46,851 nucleotides of DNA, taken from NCBI GenBank assembly GCA_021803025.1, contig JAJZQV010000014.1:1-46851 (forward strand). The letters run 5' to 3'. Positions 33,468 through 42,680 of the stretch are shown here, piece by piece (within the stretch, counting starts at the first letter, position 1; the number at the start of each line of letters is the position of its first letter). The position numbers and the translations under genes are program-made. The stretch is from Actinomycetes bacterium (GTDB lineage Bacteria; Actinomycetota; Actinomycetes; Propionibacteriales; Propionibacteriaceae). The notes beneath the pieces are model-generated. The model did not search any database. It was not told the DNA's origin and was given only the letters and a program-made list of their open reading frames with translations.

Positions 33468-34826
33468 ATGGTCAACAGTCCCGACGACGACGAGGGCGAC
33501 GAGGTCCCGCAGTTCGGCGGGGAGAACCTGCCGTTCGAGCAGATCTTCGCGTCCCTCGGGATCCCGATGCCCGCTGCGGGCGAGCCCATCGACGTGAGGG
33601 CGCTGCTCGCCTCGCTGCAGGACGTCATGGCCCGGTCGGGCCAGTCCATGACGACCGAGGGCGGCGGCGTCAACTGGCTCTTCGCCAAGGACATGGCGCG
33701 CAAGGTCGTCGCGGCTCTCGGTCCTGACCCGACCCCGTCGAGCAGGCAGCGTCACGACATCGCCGACTCGGTCCACCTCGCAGAGCTCTGGCTCAACGAC
33801 GCGACGGTGTTCCCCGCGGTCGCCGCACCCCCTGCGGCCTGGAGCCGCGCGGAGTGGGTCGAGAACACCATGGCGACCTGGCAGACGATGGTCGAGCCGA
33901 TCGTGTCGACGATCGCGTCGTCCCTGGGCGACGTCATGATGAGGCGGATCAGCGACGAGCCGGAGCTCGCCGGGATACAGCAGATGTTCCAGCCGATGCT
34001 GCAGCAGTCCGCCTCGAGCATGTTCGGCGTGCAGTTCGGCCAGGCGCTGGGCAAGCTGGCCACCGAGGTGGTGTCCGCGACCGAGGTGTCGATGCCGCTC
34101 CTGGCACGGCCGCAGGTCGCGTTGCTCCCCACCAACCTCGCCGCGTTCGGCGAGGGTCTGGACCTGTCGGAACGCGACGTGATGCTGTACCTGAGCCTTC
34201 GTGAGGCGGCCCGCCAGCGACTCTTCGCGGACGTCGGCTGGCTCGGGCCGCAGGTCGTCGCGTTCGTCCAGCACTACGCCCGCGAGATCACGGTGGACCT
34301 CAGCGCGCTCGAGGAGTCGTTCGACGACATGGGCGGTGACCCGATGTCGATGAACGACCTCGCTCAGCTCGGCAGCGAGATGAGCCGCAGCCTCTTCTCG
34401 CCCCAGCGCACGCCGGAGCAGGCGGAGGTGCTGGAACGCCTCGAGACTCTCCTCGCGCTCGTCGAGGGGTGGGTGGACGACGTCGTGGCGCAGGCGGGGG
34501 GGCGCTTCATGCCGAGCGCGCACCCGCTGGCCGAGACCGTACGCCGTCGTCGTGCGGCGGGCGGTCCCGCGGAACAGGTGTTCGCGTCGCTGGTGGGCCT
34601 CGAGCTCAGCCCGCGCCGTACGAGGGATGCCGCCAACCTGTGGGCCGCCCTGCGCACCGCTCGGGGTGTCGAAGGACGCGACGCCGTGTGGCACCACCCC
34701 GACACGATGCCGTCCGCGCACGACCTCGACGACCCGTTGGGCTTCGTGAGCGGCGAGAGCCGTCACGCCAGTGACGACCTCGACGCCGAGCTCGCGAAGC
34801 TCATCGAGGAGGAACGCGGCGAGTAG
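33468..34826 (+). CDS. Zinc-dependent metalloprotease / F420 biosynthesis-associated family (TIGR03624-like)
   Basis: 452 residues from ATG 33468, with AGAGGAG in front. Family features are VNWLFAKDMARKVVAALG, then ALLPTNLAAFGEGLDLSERD, then FADVGWLGPQVVAFVQHYAR, and LALVEGWVDDVVAQAGGRFM. The last block occupies the place of a zincin helix, but His is absent from the classical HExxH positions, which is usual in this family, so proteolytic activity is unproven. It is divergently transcribed from the YlbL-like protease, a common actinomycete arrangement. Confidence 0.88.
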   Translation: MVNSPDDDEGDEVPQFGGENLPFEQIFASLGIPMPAAGEPIDVRALLASLQDVMARSGQSMTTEGGGVNWLFAKDMARKVVAALGPDPTPSSRQRHDIADSVHLAELWLNDATVFPAVAAPPAAWSRAEWVENTMATWQTMVEPIVSTIASSLGDVMMRRISDEPELAGIQQMFQPMLQQSASSMFGVQFGQALGKLATEVVSATEVSMPLLARPQVALLPTNLAAFGEGLDLSERDVMLYLSLREAARQRLFADVGWLGPQVVAFVQHYAREITVDLSALEESFDDMGGDPMSMNDLAQLGSEMSRSLFSPQRTPEQAEVLERLETLLALVEGWVDDVVAQAGGRFMPSAHPLAETVRRRRAAGGPAEQVFASLVGLELSPRRTRDAANLWAALRTARGVEGRDAVWHHPDTMPSAHDLDDPLGFVSGESRHASDDLDAELAKLIEEERGE

Positions 34827-34965
34827 CTGCGGAGCATCCCGGTCACAGGACACCCTTCCTGCATGCCAGCGGAACGAGGGTCGGAGCTCGGAAGATGCCG
34901 AGGAGAGCGGGCTCCACTGACCAGGATGCAGTCCTCCCTGGCGTCGAGGGGGCGCTCGAACGCAC

Positions 34966-35061
34966 TAACGGTTGTTATCGGAAGTCGGACCGCGCACCCC
35001 ACGCCGACAAACCCGATAACGGTTGATATGAGCCCAGATTCAGCCTTCATAACAACCGTTA
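34966..35061. repeat. Cluster of three ATAACAACCGTTA-type motifs, mixed orientation
   Basis: TAACGGTTGTTAT at 34966-34978 is the exact inverse of ATAACAACCGTTA at 35049-35061; ATAACGGTTGATAT at 35016-35029 is a variant in the same orientation as the first. Common core: CAACCGTTA. These are AT-rich islands in high-GC surroundings, as expected for protein binding sites (regulator or recombinase). No matching protein gene is adjacent. Confidence 0.6.
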
Positions 35062-35299
35062 CTCGGCTCTTGGGACCGAAAGCCCTCCGAGCCGTGTCTC
35101 AAACCAACCATAAACGGGTTCGAGCTCGCCTGTCGGGTCACGACAACGGGGTAAGGACCGGGCCTCGACCGAGCAACCCGCAAGGTTGGGGCGGCGGGCC
35201 GACCGGAGGGTGGGTTGAAGCGGGTGGATATGAACGCTCCGGGGCCCCGGTGTCGTGCTGAATGTGTCGGCTCTCTGACCCTACGCGGGCGCGGGTCCC

Positions 35300-35317
35300 A
35301 CGTTCCCGCGGGAACGT
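35300..35317. promoter_or_regulatory. 18-bp perfect palindrome, probable operator
   Basis: ACGTTCCCGCGGGAACGT is symmetric across all 18 positions with a central CG, which fits a dimeric repressor of the LacI type. It is 154 nt upstream of the oxidoreductase gene at 35471, the nearest gene downstream. The cognate regulator is not evident. Confidence 0.55.
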
Positions 35318-35470
35318 CCATCTGCTGTGGAGTGTTGATTCTTGGGTCTGGCCTGTCCGCGGATCGTGGTGGCGGCGTGGTGAGCGGCGGCAGATGGCGC
35401 CTTCCCACCACCATCGTGTGGCGGTTGTGAGCTTCTTGCACCTCTACGATGACCGTGACGAGGAGGACAC

Positions 35471-36442
35471 ATGGAACCTGTGAACATCGGCGTGATCGGG
35501 GCCTCGAGTTTCGCCCTGGCACAGACAGCCCAGGCGATCCACGCGGCGCGAGGCGCCAGGTTCGCGGCGCTGGCTACGTCGTCGGCGGCCAAGGCGGAGC
35601 CGTTCAAGGCCTTCGCGCCGGATATCGTCGTCCACCTCGACTACGACGCGATGCTGGCTGATCCCGCGATCGAGGCGGTCTACATCCCGCTGCCCAACCA
35701 CCTGCACGTCGAGTGGACCCTCAAGGCACTCGAAGCGGGCAAGCACGTCCTGACAGAGAAGCCGATCGCCATGACCGCGCCGGAGATCGACGCCCTGATC
35801 GCTGCCCGTGACCGGACCGGTTTGTTCGCGTCTGAGGCGTACATGATCGTCCACCACCCGCAGTGGCAGCGCGTTCGAACCCTGATCGACGAGGGCGCGA
35901 TCGGCAGTCTTCGGCACGTGGATGCGGTGTTCAGCTTCGACCTGCCCGACGTGGGCAACATTCGCAACCGTGCGGAGACTGGTGGCGGGTCGATCCCGGA
36001 CATCGGCGTGTACGTCTACGGCTCGGCACGGTTCGCCGCGCGCGCTGAACCTGTGGAGCTCACTTCCAGGATCCGCAGGGAGCACGACGTCGACGTGTGG
36101 ACCCAGGTCACGGGGACGATGGCCGGGCCCTCCGGTGAGTTCAGCTACTGCGCGCTCACCTCGACACGTCTGTACCCGCGCCAGGAGGTCACGTTCCAGG
36201 GCGACAACGGACTGATCCGGGTGACCGCGCCGTTCAACGCCGGAGTCGTGGGCGAGGCGCAGGTACACGTGGTTCAGGGCGAGACGACGCGCATCGAGCG
36301 GTTCCCGGGGGTGCGTCAGTACGTGCTCGAGTTCGAGAACCTCGTCGCGACCCTTCGGAGCGGTGTCGACTTCCCGTGGACCCTCGAGGACGCTCGCGGC
36401 ACGCAGGCGATGATCGATCTGGTGCGAGCCAGCGAGGTCTGA
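35471..36442 (+). CDS. Gfo/Idh/MocA family oxidoreductase
   Basis: 323 residues from ATG 35471, with AGGAGG 4 nt upstream. The Rossmann strand is VNIGVIGASSFALAQTAQAI (GxxGxxx variant), then VYIPLPNHLHVEWTLKALEA and GKHVLTEKPIAM with the family Lys of EKP. The C-terminal sugar-binding domain includes GGSIPDIGVYVYG, where the expected conserved Asp and a downstream residue line the pocket. Such enzymes oxidise or epimerise sugars or inositols with NAD(P). It sits tail-to-tail with the ROK regulator of the alpha-glucan locus; a shared role is possible but unproven. Confidence 0.92.
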   Translation: MEPVNIGVIGASSFALAQTAQAIHAARGARFAALATSSAAKAEPFKAFAPDIVVHLDYDAMLADPAIEAVYIPLPNHLHVEWTLKALEAGKHVLTEKPIAMTAPEIDALIAARDRTGLFASEAYMIVHHPQWQRVRTLIDEGAIGSLRHVDAVFSFDLPDVGNIRNRAETGGGSIPDIGVYVYGSARFAARAEPVELTSRIRREHDVDVWTQVTGTMAGPSGEFSYCALTSTRLYPRQEVTFQGDNGLIRVTAPFNAGVVGEAQVHVVQGETTRIERFPGVRQYVLEFENLVATLRSGVDFPWTLEDARGTQAMIDLVRASEV

Positions 36443-36520
36443 CCTCCGGCGACCCGCTCATCTGCGTGCAGATCGTCCCGCTTTCATCCGCGCATCGGTT
36501 CGAAGCCCTTCTTCCTGAGC

Positions 36521-37681
36521 TCAGCGGGTCGGGTCATCCATCCCGAGCACGTACCGCTGAATGGCCAGGACGGCGGCCCCTCGGCACCACTTGCGGGTGT
36601 CGGCGAGGTGCACGACGACGGCTACGGGGGAGGCGCGGCGGTCACGGTCCATCCGGATCCCGGCCTGGACAGCGTCGGCCGCGGCTTCGGCGAGGCGTGC
36701 GCCTTCGCCGCCGATGAGGACGCGTTCGGCGAGGGTGAGGTTGGCGACCGCCGCGATGAGCCGGCCGAGACCGTGGCCGCCCTGGTCGACGATCGCGCGG
36801 GCGGCACCGTCGCCCCTCTCGGCGAGATCCAAGCATGCGTCGTACTCGATCGGGTATCCCAGCACTTGCGAGAGCATGCGTGTGATCGAGGGCATGGTGA
36901 GGATGCTCTGCGCGCAGCCCCGGTGCCCATCAGGGCAGAGCGGGCCGAGCGGGTCGAGCGGCCAATGACCGACAAGCCCAACCCCGGAGTCCGGCCCGAG
37001 CACGATCCGGTCGTGGATCACCGCTCCATAGCCCACCGCTGCACCCAGTGTGATGATCGCGAACCGGTCCAGCCCTTGTCCCGCGCCGAACCAGTGCTCG
37101 AACTCTGTGAGCGCGGTGAGGTCGTTGCCTACGACCGTCGGCAGGCCAGTGCGCTCCTCGACAAGCTGGCCGAGCGGGGCGTTGGCCCAGTCGAGGAACG
37201 GCGCGCTAACGACAACGTTCGAGTCGATGACGAGACCGCCGAGTCCGATGCCCAGGGCGGTAACGGATGGGACCGCGTCCGCGAGCTCACGCGTGAGCGA
37301 CGCGAGGGTGTCCGCGACGGACTTGGGGTCGCGCGAAGCCAGTGGGGAGTCTGCCTCGGCCGCCACCTCGGAGCGCAAGTTCGTGGCGACGCCGTGGGCG
37401 CGGTCACCCGTCAGCTTGATCCCGATGAAGTGGTGGGACGCGGCAACGACGTCCAGCGGGCGGGACCCGCGCCCGACTCGTCCGGTGGCCTGCTCGTCAG
37501 CCTCGACTAACAGTCCCGACTCGAGGAGAGGCGCGCTGAGCCTAGTGAGGGAGCCTTGCGAGAGGTCAAGACGCCGCGCGACCTCGGAGCGCGAGAGAGG
37601 GCCGTATCGGAGGATCTCGAGCGCGACGGCTCGAGATGCCCCGCTCTTGGGCGGCCAGGGCGGCGGTGGCGTCACATGCAC
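36521..37681 (-). CDS. ROK family transcriptional regulator
   Basis: 386 residues from GTG 37681, preceded by GAGGAGG at 9 nt; ATG 37708 lacks such a site and would leave a very short leader. The N-terminal winged helix is SRAVALEILRYGPLSRSEVA, then RRLDLSQGSLTRLSAPLLES. The ROK sugar-kinase-like domain follows: FIGIKLTGDRAHGVATNLRS, TALGIGLGGLVID, NDLTALTEFEHWFG, and a zinc-motif variant GPLCPDGHRGCAQ. It is divergent from the binding protein at 37888 and probably represses that operon, sensing a sugar of the isomaltose type. Confidence 0.92.
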   Translation of the reverse strand: MHVTPPPPWPPKSGASRAVALEILRYGPLSRSEVARRLDLSQGSLTRLSAPLLESGLLVEADEQATGRVGRGSRPLDVVAASHHFIGIKLTGDRAHGVATNLRSEVAAEADSPLASRDPKSVADTLASLTRELADAVPSVTALGIGLGGLVIDSNVVVSAPFLDWANAPLGQLVEERTGLPTVVGNDLTALTEFEHWFGAGQGLDRFAIITLGAAVGYGAVIHDRIVLGPDSGVGLVGHWPLDPLGPLCPDGHRGCAQSILTMPSITRMLSQVLGYPIEYDACLDLAERGDGAARAIVDQGGHGLGRLIAAVANLTLAERVLIGGEGARLAEAAADAVQAGIRMDRDRRASPVAVVVHLADTRKWCRGAAVLAIQRYVLGMDDPTR

Positions 37682-37729
37682 GGGGTCGAACCTCCTCGTC
37701 GATCTCATCGATGCCCTATCAGGACCCTA

Positions 37730-37757
37730 ACCATAGTTGATTTTGTCGAGGAAGCAA
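37730..37757 (-). promoter_or_regulatory. Possible promoter of the ROK regulator
   Basis: On the minus strand, TTGCTT (37752-37757) and TATGGT (37730-37735) lie 16 nt apart. GAAGCAAAC near 37751 and GTTGCTTTT near 37800 are roughly inverse to each other and could be half-sites for a regulator acting on both divergent promoters. Confidence 0.35.
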
Positions 37758-37789
37758 ACATGGCCGTGTAATCCCGTATCTGAGGTCCT

Positions 37790-37818
37790 TTGACTCTTGG
37801 TTGCTTTTGCGATAGAAC
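37790..37818 (+). promoter_or_regulatory. Promoter of the alpha-1,6-glucan operon
   Basis: TTGACT at 37790-37795 and TAGAAC at 37813-37818 are separated by 17 nt. The -35 matches 5 of 6 consensus bases. The start codon is 70 nt downstream of the -10, leaving room for the ribosome site ACGGAGA. Confidence 0.55.
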
Positions 37819-37887
37819 TCATTCGAGGGTTTGGAGCGCCTCCTCCGCGTTTCAGGCCGAACAACCTTCGATGAACGGAGATCTGCA

Positions 37888-39177
37888 ATGAAGCGCTCCC
37901 TCCCGGTCCTGATGGTGACGTCGATCGTCACGGTCACGGCTCTCGCCCTCGCGGGCTGTTCGGGGTCGCCCTCCAATGGGGCTGCGTCAGGCTCGGCAAC
38001 CGAACCGGTCACTTTGACGATGTGGGGCACGTACGGCAACGGCGGCAACACCGCTCAGACCGACGTCCTGAACAAGACCCTGATCCCGTCGTTCGAGGCA
38101 TCCCACCCGGGGATCACCGTGAAATACGTGGACATCCCGTACGACTCCCTGAAACAGAAGCTCACGACTGGGGCAGCCGGTGGAGAGCTCCCCGACCTCG
38201 TCCGCTCAGACATCGGCTGGGTCGCCCAGTTCGCCTCCCTGGGGGTGCTCGCGCCGCTCGACCAGAAGATGAGCGATTTCACCACACTCTCGGGCGCGGT
38301 CTACCCCGGGTCGCTGGCGACGAACGCATGGAACGGTCACTACTACGGCCTCCCCCTGGACACCAACACGCGGGTTCTGATCACCAGCCAAGCCGCCCTC
38401 ACCGCCGCAGGGATGACTAAGCCGCCGGCAACGTTCGACGACCTTAAGGCGATGGCCACCGCGCTGAAGGGTAAGAAGATCGCCGTGTTCGCAGACTCCG
38501 GCCTGCAGGGCTGGAACATCCTGCCGTGGATCTGGTCGGGCGGAGGGGAGATCACCGACCCGAAGCTGACGAAGTCGACCGGCTACCTCGACGGTCCGCA
38601 GAGCGTCGCCGCGGTGCAGATGCTCGTCGACCTCTACAAGCAAGGCGCGATCCCTAACCTGCTCACCGGCAACGCCGGGGCGACGTCGACATCGGACGGC
38701 TTGCCCAAGGGCCAGTACGCGACGATCCTCGATGGTCCGTGGATGCATGACATCTGGAAGGGCCAGTACCCCGACTTCACGCCGATCTACGCCCCAGTCC
38801 CGGCCGGACCCGGCGGTTCCATCTCCGTGGTCGGCGGCGAGGACATCGTGATCCCGGCGACCACGACGCACATGGACGCCGCAGCCCAGTTCGTCCGATA
38901 CACCCAAAGCGACGAGTTCCAGCTCGCGATGGCCAAGGTCGGGCAGATGCCCGTGGTCCAAGCAGCCGGTACCAAGGCTGCCGCGGCCGACCCGGCATCA
39001 GCTCCGTTCGCGACGCAGCTCGCGACCGCCAGGCCGCGCCTGGCGATCCCGCAGTCTTCCCAGGTTGACACGATCCTGTCCACCGAGCTGACCCCCGCCT
39101 TCACGGGCACCACCACGGTGCAGGCGGCCCTGACCAGCGCCGCGAAGCAGATCGACGCCCTGTTGGCGAGCAAGTGA
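37888..39177 (+). CDS. Sugar ABC transporter substrate-binding lipoprotein (SBP_bac_1), alpha-glucan locus
   Basis: 429 residues from ATG 37888, with CGGAGA 7 nt upstream. The signal peptide MKRSLPVLMVTSIVTV runs into the lipobox ALAGC. The mature protein begins VTLTMWGTYGNGGNTAQTDV, followed by LIPSFEASHPGITVKYVDI and LPDLVRSDIGWVAQFASLG, the family-1 sugar-binding pattern. Downstream enzymes suggest it captures isomaltooligosaccharides or cyclic alpha-1,6-glucans. Permeases follow 4 nt after its stop. Confidence 0.93.
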   Translation: MKRSLPVLMVTSIVTVTALALAGCSGSPSNGAASGSATEPVTLTMWGTYGNGGNTAQTDVLNKTLIPSFEASHPGITVKYVDIPYDSLKQKLTTGAAGGELPDLVRSDIGWVAQFASLGVLAPLDQKMSDFTTLSGAVYPGSLATNAWNGHYYGLPLDTNTRVLITSQAALTAAGMTKPPATFDDLKAMATALKGKKIAVFADSGLQGWNILPWIWSGGGEITDPKLTKSTGYLDGPQSVAAVQMLVDLYKQGAIPNLLTGNAGATSTSDGLPKGQYATILDGPWMHDIWKGQYPDFTPIYAPVPAGPGGSISVVGGEDIVIPATTTHMDAAAQFVRYTQSDEFQLAMAKVGQMPVVQAAGTKAAAADPASAPFATQLATARPRLAIPQSSQVDTILSTELTPAFTGTTTVQAALTSAAKQIDALLASK

Positions 39178-39181
39178 ACCC

Positions 39182-40141
39182 GTGACCGACAGTACCCGGC
39201 CCATGACCGTACGGGCGGCGGCGGAAGCCCCCGCCGCCGCCCGTACGGCCAGACGACGCCGTCTCGCCGGCCGCGCCACGCCCTACCTGTTCCTGGCGCC
39301 GGGGCTGGTGCTGTTCGGCGGGCTGATCTTGTATCCGATGGCGCGGGCCTTCCAGATGAGTTTCTACGACTGGAAGGTGCTCGCTGGGGCCACCAGCACC
39401 TTCATCGGCCTCGATAACTATGCCCGTGCCGCGGGTGACCCGGTGTTCTGGCGAGGCCTGGCGAACAGCGGCGTGTACATGGCGCTCTCGGTGCCGCCGC
39501 AGATCGCCCTGGGACTGCTGATCGCCATGCTGCTGAAGGCCAAGAGTCCCTCGCAGCCGGTCTACCGCGTGTTGTTCTACCTGCCGGTCATCACGAGCTG
39601 GGTTGTGGCGTCGCTGCTGTTCAAGTACCTGTTCGCGGACAAGGGCCTGATCAACTGGGCGCTGGGGGATGTACTGCACCTCGGTGACGGCTCGACATCG
39701 TGGCTGTCGAGCCGCTGGACCGCACTCGTCGCGATCTGCGCGCTTGGGGTCTGGAAGGGGATCGGCTGGTCCATGATGATCTTTCTCGCCGCGCTCCAGG
39801 GCGTACCGCAGTCTCTCGAAGAGGCGGCCACCATGGATGGTGCCAACCGGTGGCAGAGGTTTCGCGTGGTAACGGTCCCCGCGATCCGACCGACGCTGGG
39901 GTTCGTGGTCGTGATGCTGGTGATCGGTGGGTTCAACGTCTTCACCTCGGTGCTGTTGATGACGGCAGGCGGCCCGGGTGGCCAGACCGAAGTGCTCCTC
40001 ACGTACATGTACCGCCAAGCCTTCAGCAACCTCAACTTCGGGTACGGCTCGGCGATCGCCGTGCTGCTCACCGTGATCGTGTTCGTCCTGACCCTGATCC
40101 AGATGCGGCTGTTCAACACCAGCGAGAAGGATGAGCGATGA
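39182..40141 (+). CDS. Carbohydrate ABC transporter permease, MalF type, alpha-glucan locus
   Basis: 319 residues from GTG 39182. After a basic, cytosolic N-terminus (TARRRRLAGR) come six membrane helices, the first YLFLAPGLVLFGGLILYPMA. The ATPase-contact EAA loop is LEEAATMDGANRWQRFRVVT. The stop overlaps the next permease start (ATGA). As in the sulfatase operon, no ATPase gene is present. Confidence 0.94.
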   Translation: MTDSTRPMTVRAAAEAPAAARTARRRRLAGRATPYLFLAPGLVLFGGLILYPMARAFQMSFYDWKVLAGATSTFIGLDNYARAAGDPVFWRGLANSGVYMALSVPPQIALGLLIAMLLKAKSPSQPVYRVLFYLPVITSWVVASLLFKYLFADKGLINWALGDVLHLGDGSTSWLSSRWTALVAICALGVWKGIGWSMMIFLAALQGVPQSLEEAATMDGANRWQRFRVVTVPAIRPTLGFVVVMLVIGGFNVFTSVLLMTAGGPGGQTEVLLTYMYRQAFSNLNFGYGSAIAVLLTVIVFVLTLIQMRLFNTSEKDER

Positions 40142-40980
40142 AGACCTTGCAGCGTACGCGCCCGGCAGCGGCCGTGCTTCGTCACATGCTGCTGGCCGTA
40201 GGCGCCCTCGTCATGCTGACGCCGTTTGTCTACATGGTCTCGACGTCGTTCAAGAGCCAGGCCTACGTCCTGACGATCCCGCCCCAGTTCGTCCCGAACC
40301 CGGCGACGCTGAACAACTACATCCAGGTCCTCACTACGCAGGACTTCGCCGCCTACTTCATGAACTCGGTCGCCGTCGCGACCACGTCCACCGTGATCTC
40401 GGTGCTGATCAGCTCGATGACGGCGTACGCGTTCGCGCGGTTCCGGTTCGCGGGCCGCGAGTTGCTGTTCCGCCTGGTCCTGGTGGGACTGATGGTTCCC
40501 GCAATGATGCTGATCATCCCGCAGTTCATCATCGCCAAGCAGCTCGGCCTGATCGACTCCCTGCCAGGCCTTGTCGTCTTCTACGTCGCGGGGTCGATCT
40601 CGCTCAACACGTTCCTGCTGCTCGGGTTCTTCCAAACGATCGAAGGTGAGCTCTTCGAAGCGATGCAGGTCGACGGCGCCAACGCTTGGACCCGCTACTG
40701 GCGGCTCGTGATGCCACTGTCCACACCCGCGCTCGCCACCACGACCATCTTCACGTTCCTGGCCACGTGGGACGAGTTCGCCTGGGCCCTGACGATCATC
40801 AACGACCCGGCCAAGCGCACGCTCCCACTGGCGATCGAGCTGTTCCAGGGCCAGAACGCCACTCAGTGGGGCCTCGTGTTCGCTGCGTCCGTGATTGCGG
40901 TGCTACCGGTGATCGTGGTGTTCCTGATCTTCCAGAAGTACTTCGTGCAGGGCCTCTCGAGCGGGGCCGTGAAGGGATGA
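40138..40980 (+). CDS. Carbohydrate ABC transporter permease, MalG type, alpha-glucan locus
   Basis: 280 residues from ATG 40138. Six membrane helices, first AVGALVMLTPFVYMVSTSFK, with the EAA loop LFEAMQVDGANAWTRYWRLV and the usual C-terminus FVQGLSSGAVKG. Start and stop codons overlap both neighbours by ATGA, so translation is coupled to the MalF-type permease and to the GH66 enzyme. Confidence 0.94.
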   Translation: MKTLQRTRPAAAVLRHMLLAVGALVMLTPFVYMVSTSFKSQAYVLTIPPQFVPNPATLNNYIQVLTTQDFAAYFMNSVAVATTSTVISVLISSMTAYAFARFRFAGRELLFRLVLVGLMVPAMMLIIPQFIIAKQLGLIDSLPGLVVFYVAGSISLNTFLLLGFFQTIEGELFEAMQVDGANAWTRYWRLVMPLSTPALATTTIFTFLATWDEFAWALTIINDPAKRTLPLAIELFQGQNATQWGLVFAASVIAVLPVIVVFLIFQKYFVQGLSSGAVKG

Positions 40981-42680
40981 GCATGATCGAGCGGTTCAGT
41001 CAGACCGACGACGGGGCAGGGGAGCTGGCTGTGGTGCTGCTCCCCACGAAAGCCACCTATGCGCCGGCCGACCACGTTCGGATCGAGGTGCTGGGGCTGA
41101 CCGGGGACGGCGCCCTGAGCGTCTGGTCCCTCGGCGAGCACGTCGCGACCGTACCGGTCCATGGGCCTGGCGACGTCGACCTCGGCACACTCCCCGTCGG
41201 CACCTACGGCGTCGAGCTGAACCTCGTCGTGACCGCCGGCCGCGACGCCGCCGGCGGTGCCGGGGCAGATGTTCCGAGCGCACGCACTGCGGTCGAGGTC
41301 GCCTCTGACGTCCGGGCGCGCCTGCGGTACGGGTTCGTGGCGGACTACGCGCCGGGCCGGGCCGTCTCTGGCGTCGCGGAGCTGGTGCGCCGCCTGCACC
41401 TCACTGGCGTCCAGCTCTACGACTGGGCCTACCGGCACGCCGACCTGGTCGGCGGCGGCGAGAACTATACAGACGCCCTTGACCGGCCGGTGTCCCTCGA
41501 CACAGTGAGGCGGCTCATCGCTGCGATCCGGGCCGCAGGTGCGCGCTCCTTCGGGTACGCGGCGGTGTACGGCGTCGGCCGCGCGGAGTGGTCCCGGTGG
41601 GAGCATGCGGCGCTGTTGACGCCAACCGGCCAGCCGTACGGTCTGGCCGACTTCCTCTCCCTCGTGGACCCGGCCGAGCCCTCCTGGCTCGAGCACTTCA
41701 CCGAGGATCTCGCCGCGTCGATCCACGCCGCCGGGCTGGACGGCTTCCACCTCGACCAGTACGGCTACCCGAAGCGTGCGATCCGTGCAGACGGCGCGCT
41801 GGTCGATGTGGCTGACTCGTTCGTGACACTCATACAGGCGGTCCGCGACCGACTTCCGGACAGCCATCTCGTGTTCAACAACGTCAACGACTTCCCAACG
41901 TGGCGTACCGGCTCAAGCGGGCAGGACGGCGTCTACATCGAAGTGTGGGAGCCTCATCTGACGCTGGGCTCCCTCGGTCAGGTCGTCACAAGGGCCCGTG
42001 CGGTCGGGGCCGGCAAACCCGTCGTGATCGCGGCCTATCAGCACGTCTATGAGTCCGCGTCGACCCCCGAGTCCGACCTCGCGACAGCCTTCACGATGGC
42101 GACACTGTTCTCGCACGGCGCGACACATCTGCTCGCCGGCGACGGCGACCGGATACTCGTCGACCCCTACTACGTGCGCAACCACACCATGGAGTCCTCA
42201 ACCGCCGCCCTCCTGCAGCGCTGGTACGACTTCCTCGTCGAGCACGACGCCCTGCTGATGAATCCGTCCGTGACCGAGGTGACCGGCGCCTACGCAGGGG
42301 CGTACAACGACGACGCCGACGTGACCTACCCGCACGCCGCGGTCAGTGGCGACGCCGCCACCGGTGCGGTCTGGCGCCGGATCAGCCGGGCTGGAGACGC
42401 GCTCGTCGTCCACCTCATCAACCTGGTCGGTCAGAAGGACACACAGTGGGACGCGCCGCGCTTGCCGGTCGGGGACCCCGGTCCCGGCACTCTGCGGGTG
42501 CGTCGCACCGGTCCGCGCCTGCCGCGAGTGCGCGTGGCCGATCCAAGCACAACCCCACGACTCGTCGACGTGCCCGTCGTCGCGGACGGAGACCATGCCG
42601 TGGCGCAGCTCCCGGCCCCGCACGTGTGGCAGCTCGTCGTGATCGACGACGGGGTGCTCGTGAACTGGGCTGGCGTATGA
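40977..42680 (+). CDS. GH66-type glycoside hydrolase (dextranase / cycloisomaltooligosaccharide family), cytosolic
   Basis: 567 residues from ATG 40977, overlapping the permease stop. An N-terminal beta domain (LLPTKATYAPADHVRIEVLG) precedes a TIM barrel opening RLRYGFVADYAPGR. The proposed catalytic pair is D260 in GFHLDQYGY and E322 in VYIEVWEPH; a 62-residue gap is close to that in known GH66 enzymes. The C-terminus is beta-rich. GH66 cuts or cyclises alpha-1,6-glucans. Known members are mostly secreted, but this one has no signal peptide, so it should act on imported oligosaccharide or open imported cyclic glucan. The GH13 gene is coupled downstream. Confidence 0.85.
   Translation: MSMIERFSQTDDGAGELAVVLLPTKATYAPADHVRIEVLGLTGDGALSVWSLGEHVATVPVHGPGDVDLGTLPVGTYGVELNLVVTAGRDAAGGAGADVPSARTAVEVASDVRARLRYGFVADYAPGRAVSGVAELVRRLHLTGVQLYDWAYRHADLVGGGENYTDALDRPVSLDTVRRLIAAIRAAGARSFGYAAVYGVGRAEWSRWEHAALLTPTGQPYGLADFLSLVDPAEPSWLEHFTEDLAASIHAAGLDGFHLDQYGYPKRAIRADGALVDVADSFVTLIQAVRDRLPDSHLVFNNVNDFPTWRTGSSGQDGVYIEVWEPHLTLGSLGQVVTRARAVGAGKPVVIAAYQHVYESASTPESDLATAFTMATLFSHGATHLLAGDGDRILVDPYYVRNHTMESSTAALLQRWYDFLVEHDALLMNPSVTEVTGAYAGAYNDDADVTYPHAAVSGDAATGAVWRRISRAGDALVVHLINLVGQKDTQWDAPRLPVGDPGPGTLRVRRTGPRLPRVRVADPSTTPRLVDVPVVADGDHAVAQLPAPHVWQLVVIDDGVLVNWAGV

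Larger units (their letters stand above)
34827..35470. other. Long intergenic region with repeated AACCGTTA motifs and a palindrome
   Basis: No credible coding frame. It contains three related motifs (34966-34978, 35016-35029, 35049-35061) and, further on, an 18-bp perfect palindrome at 35300-35317, listed separately. The last part holds the ribosome site AGGAGG for the oxidoreductase at 35471. Confidence 0.7.
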
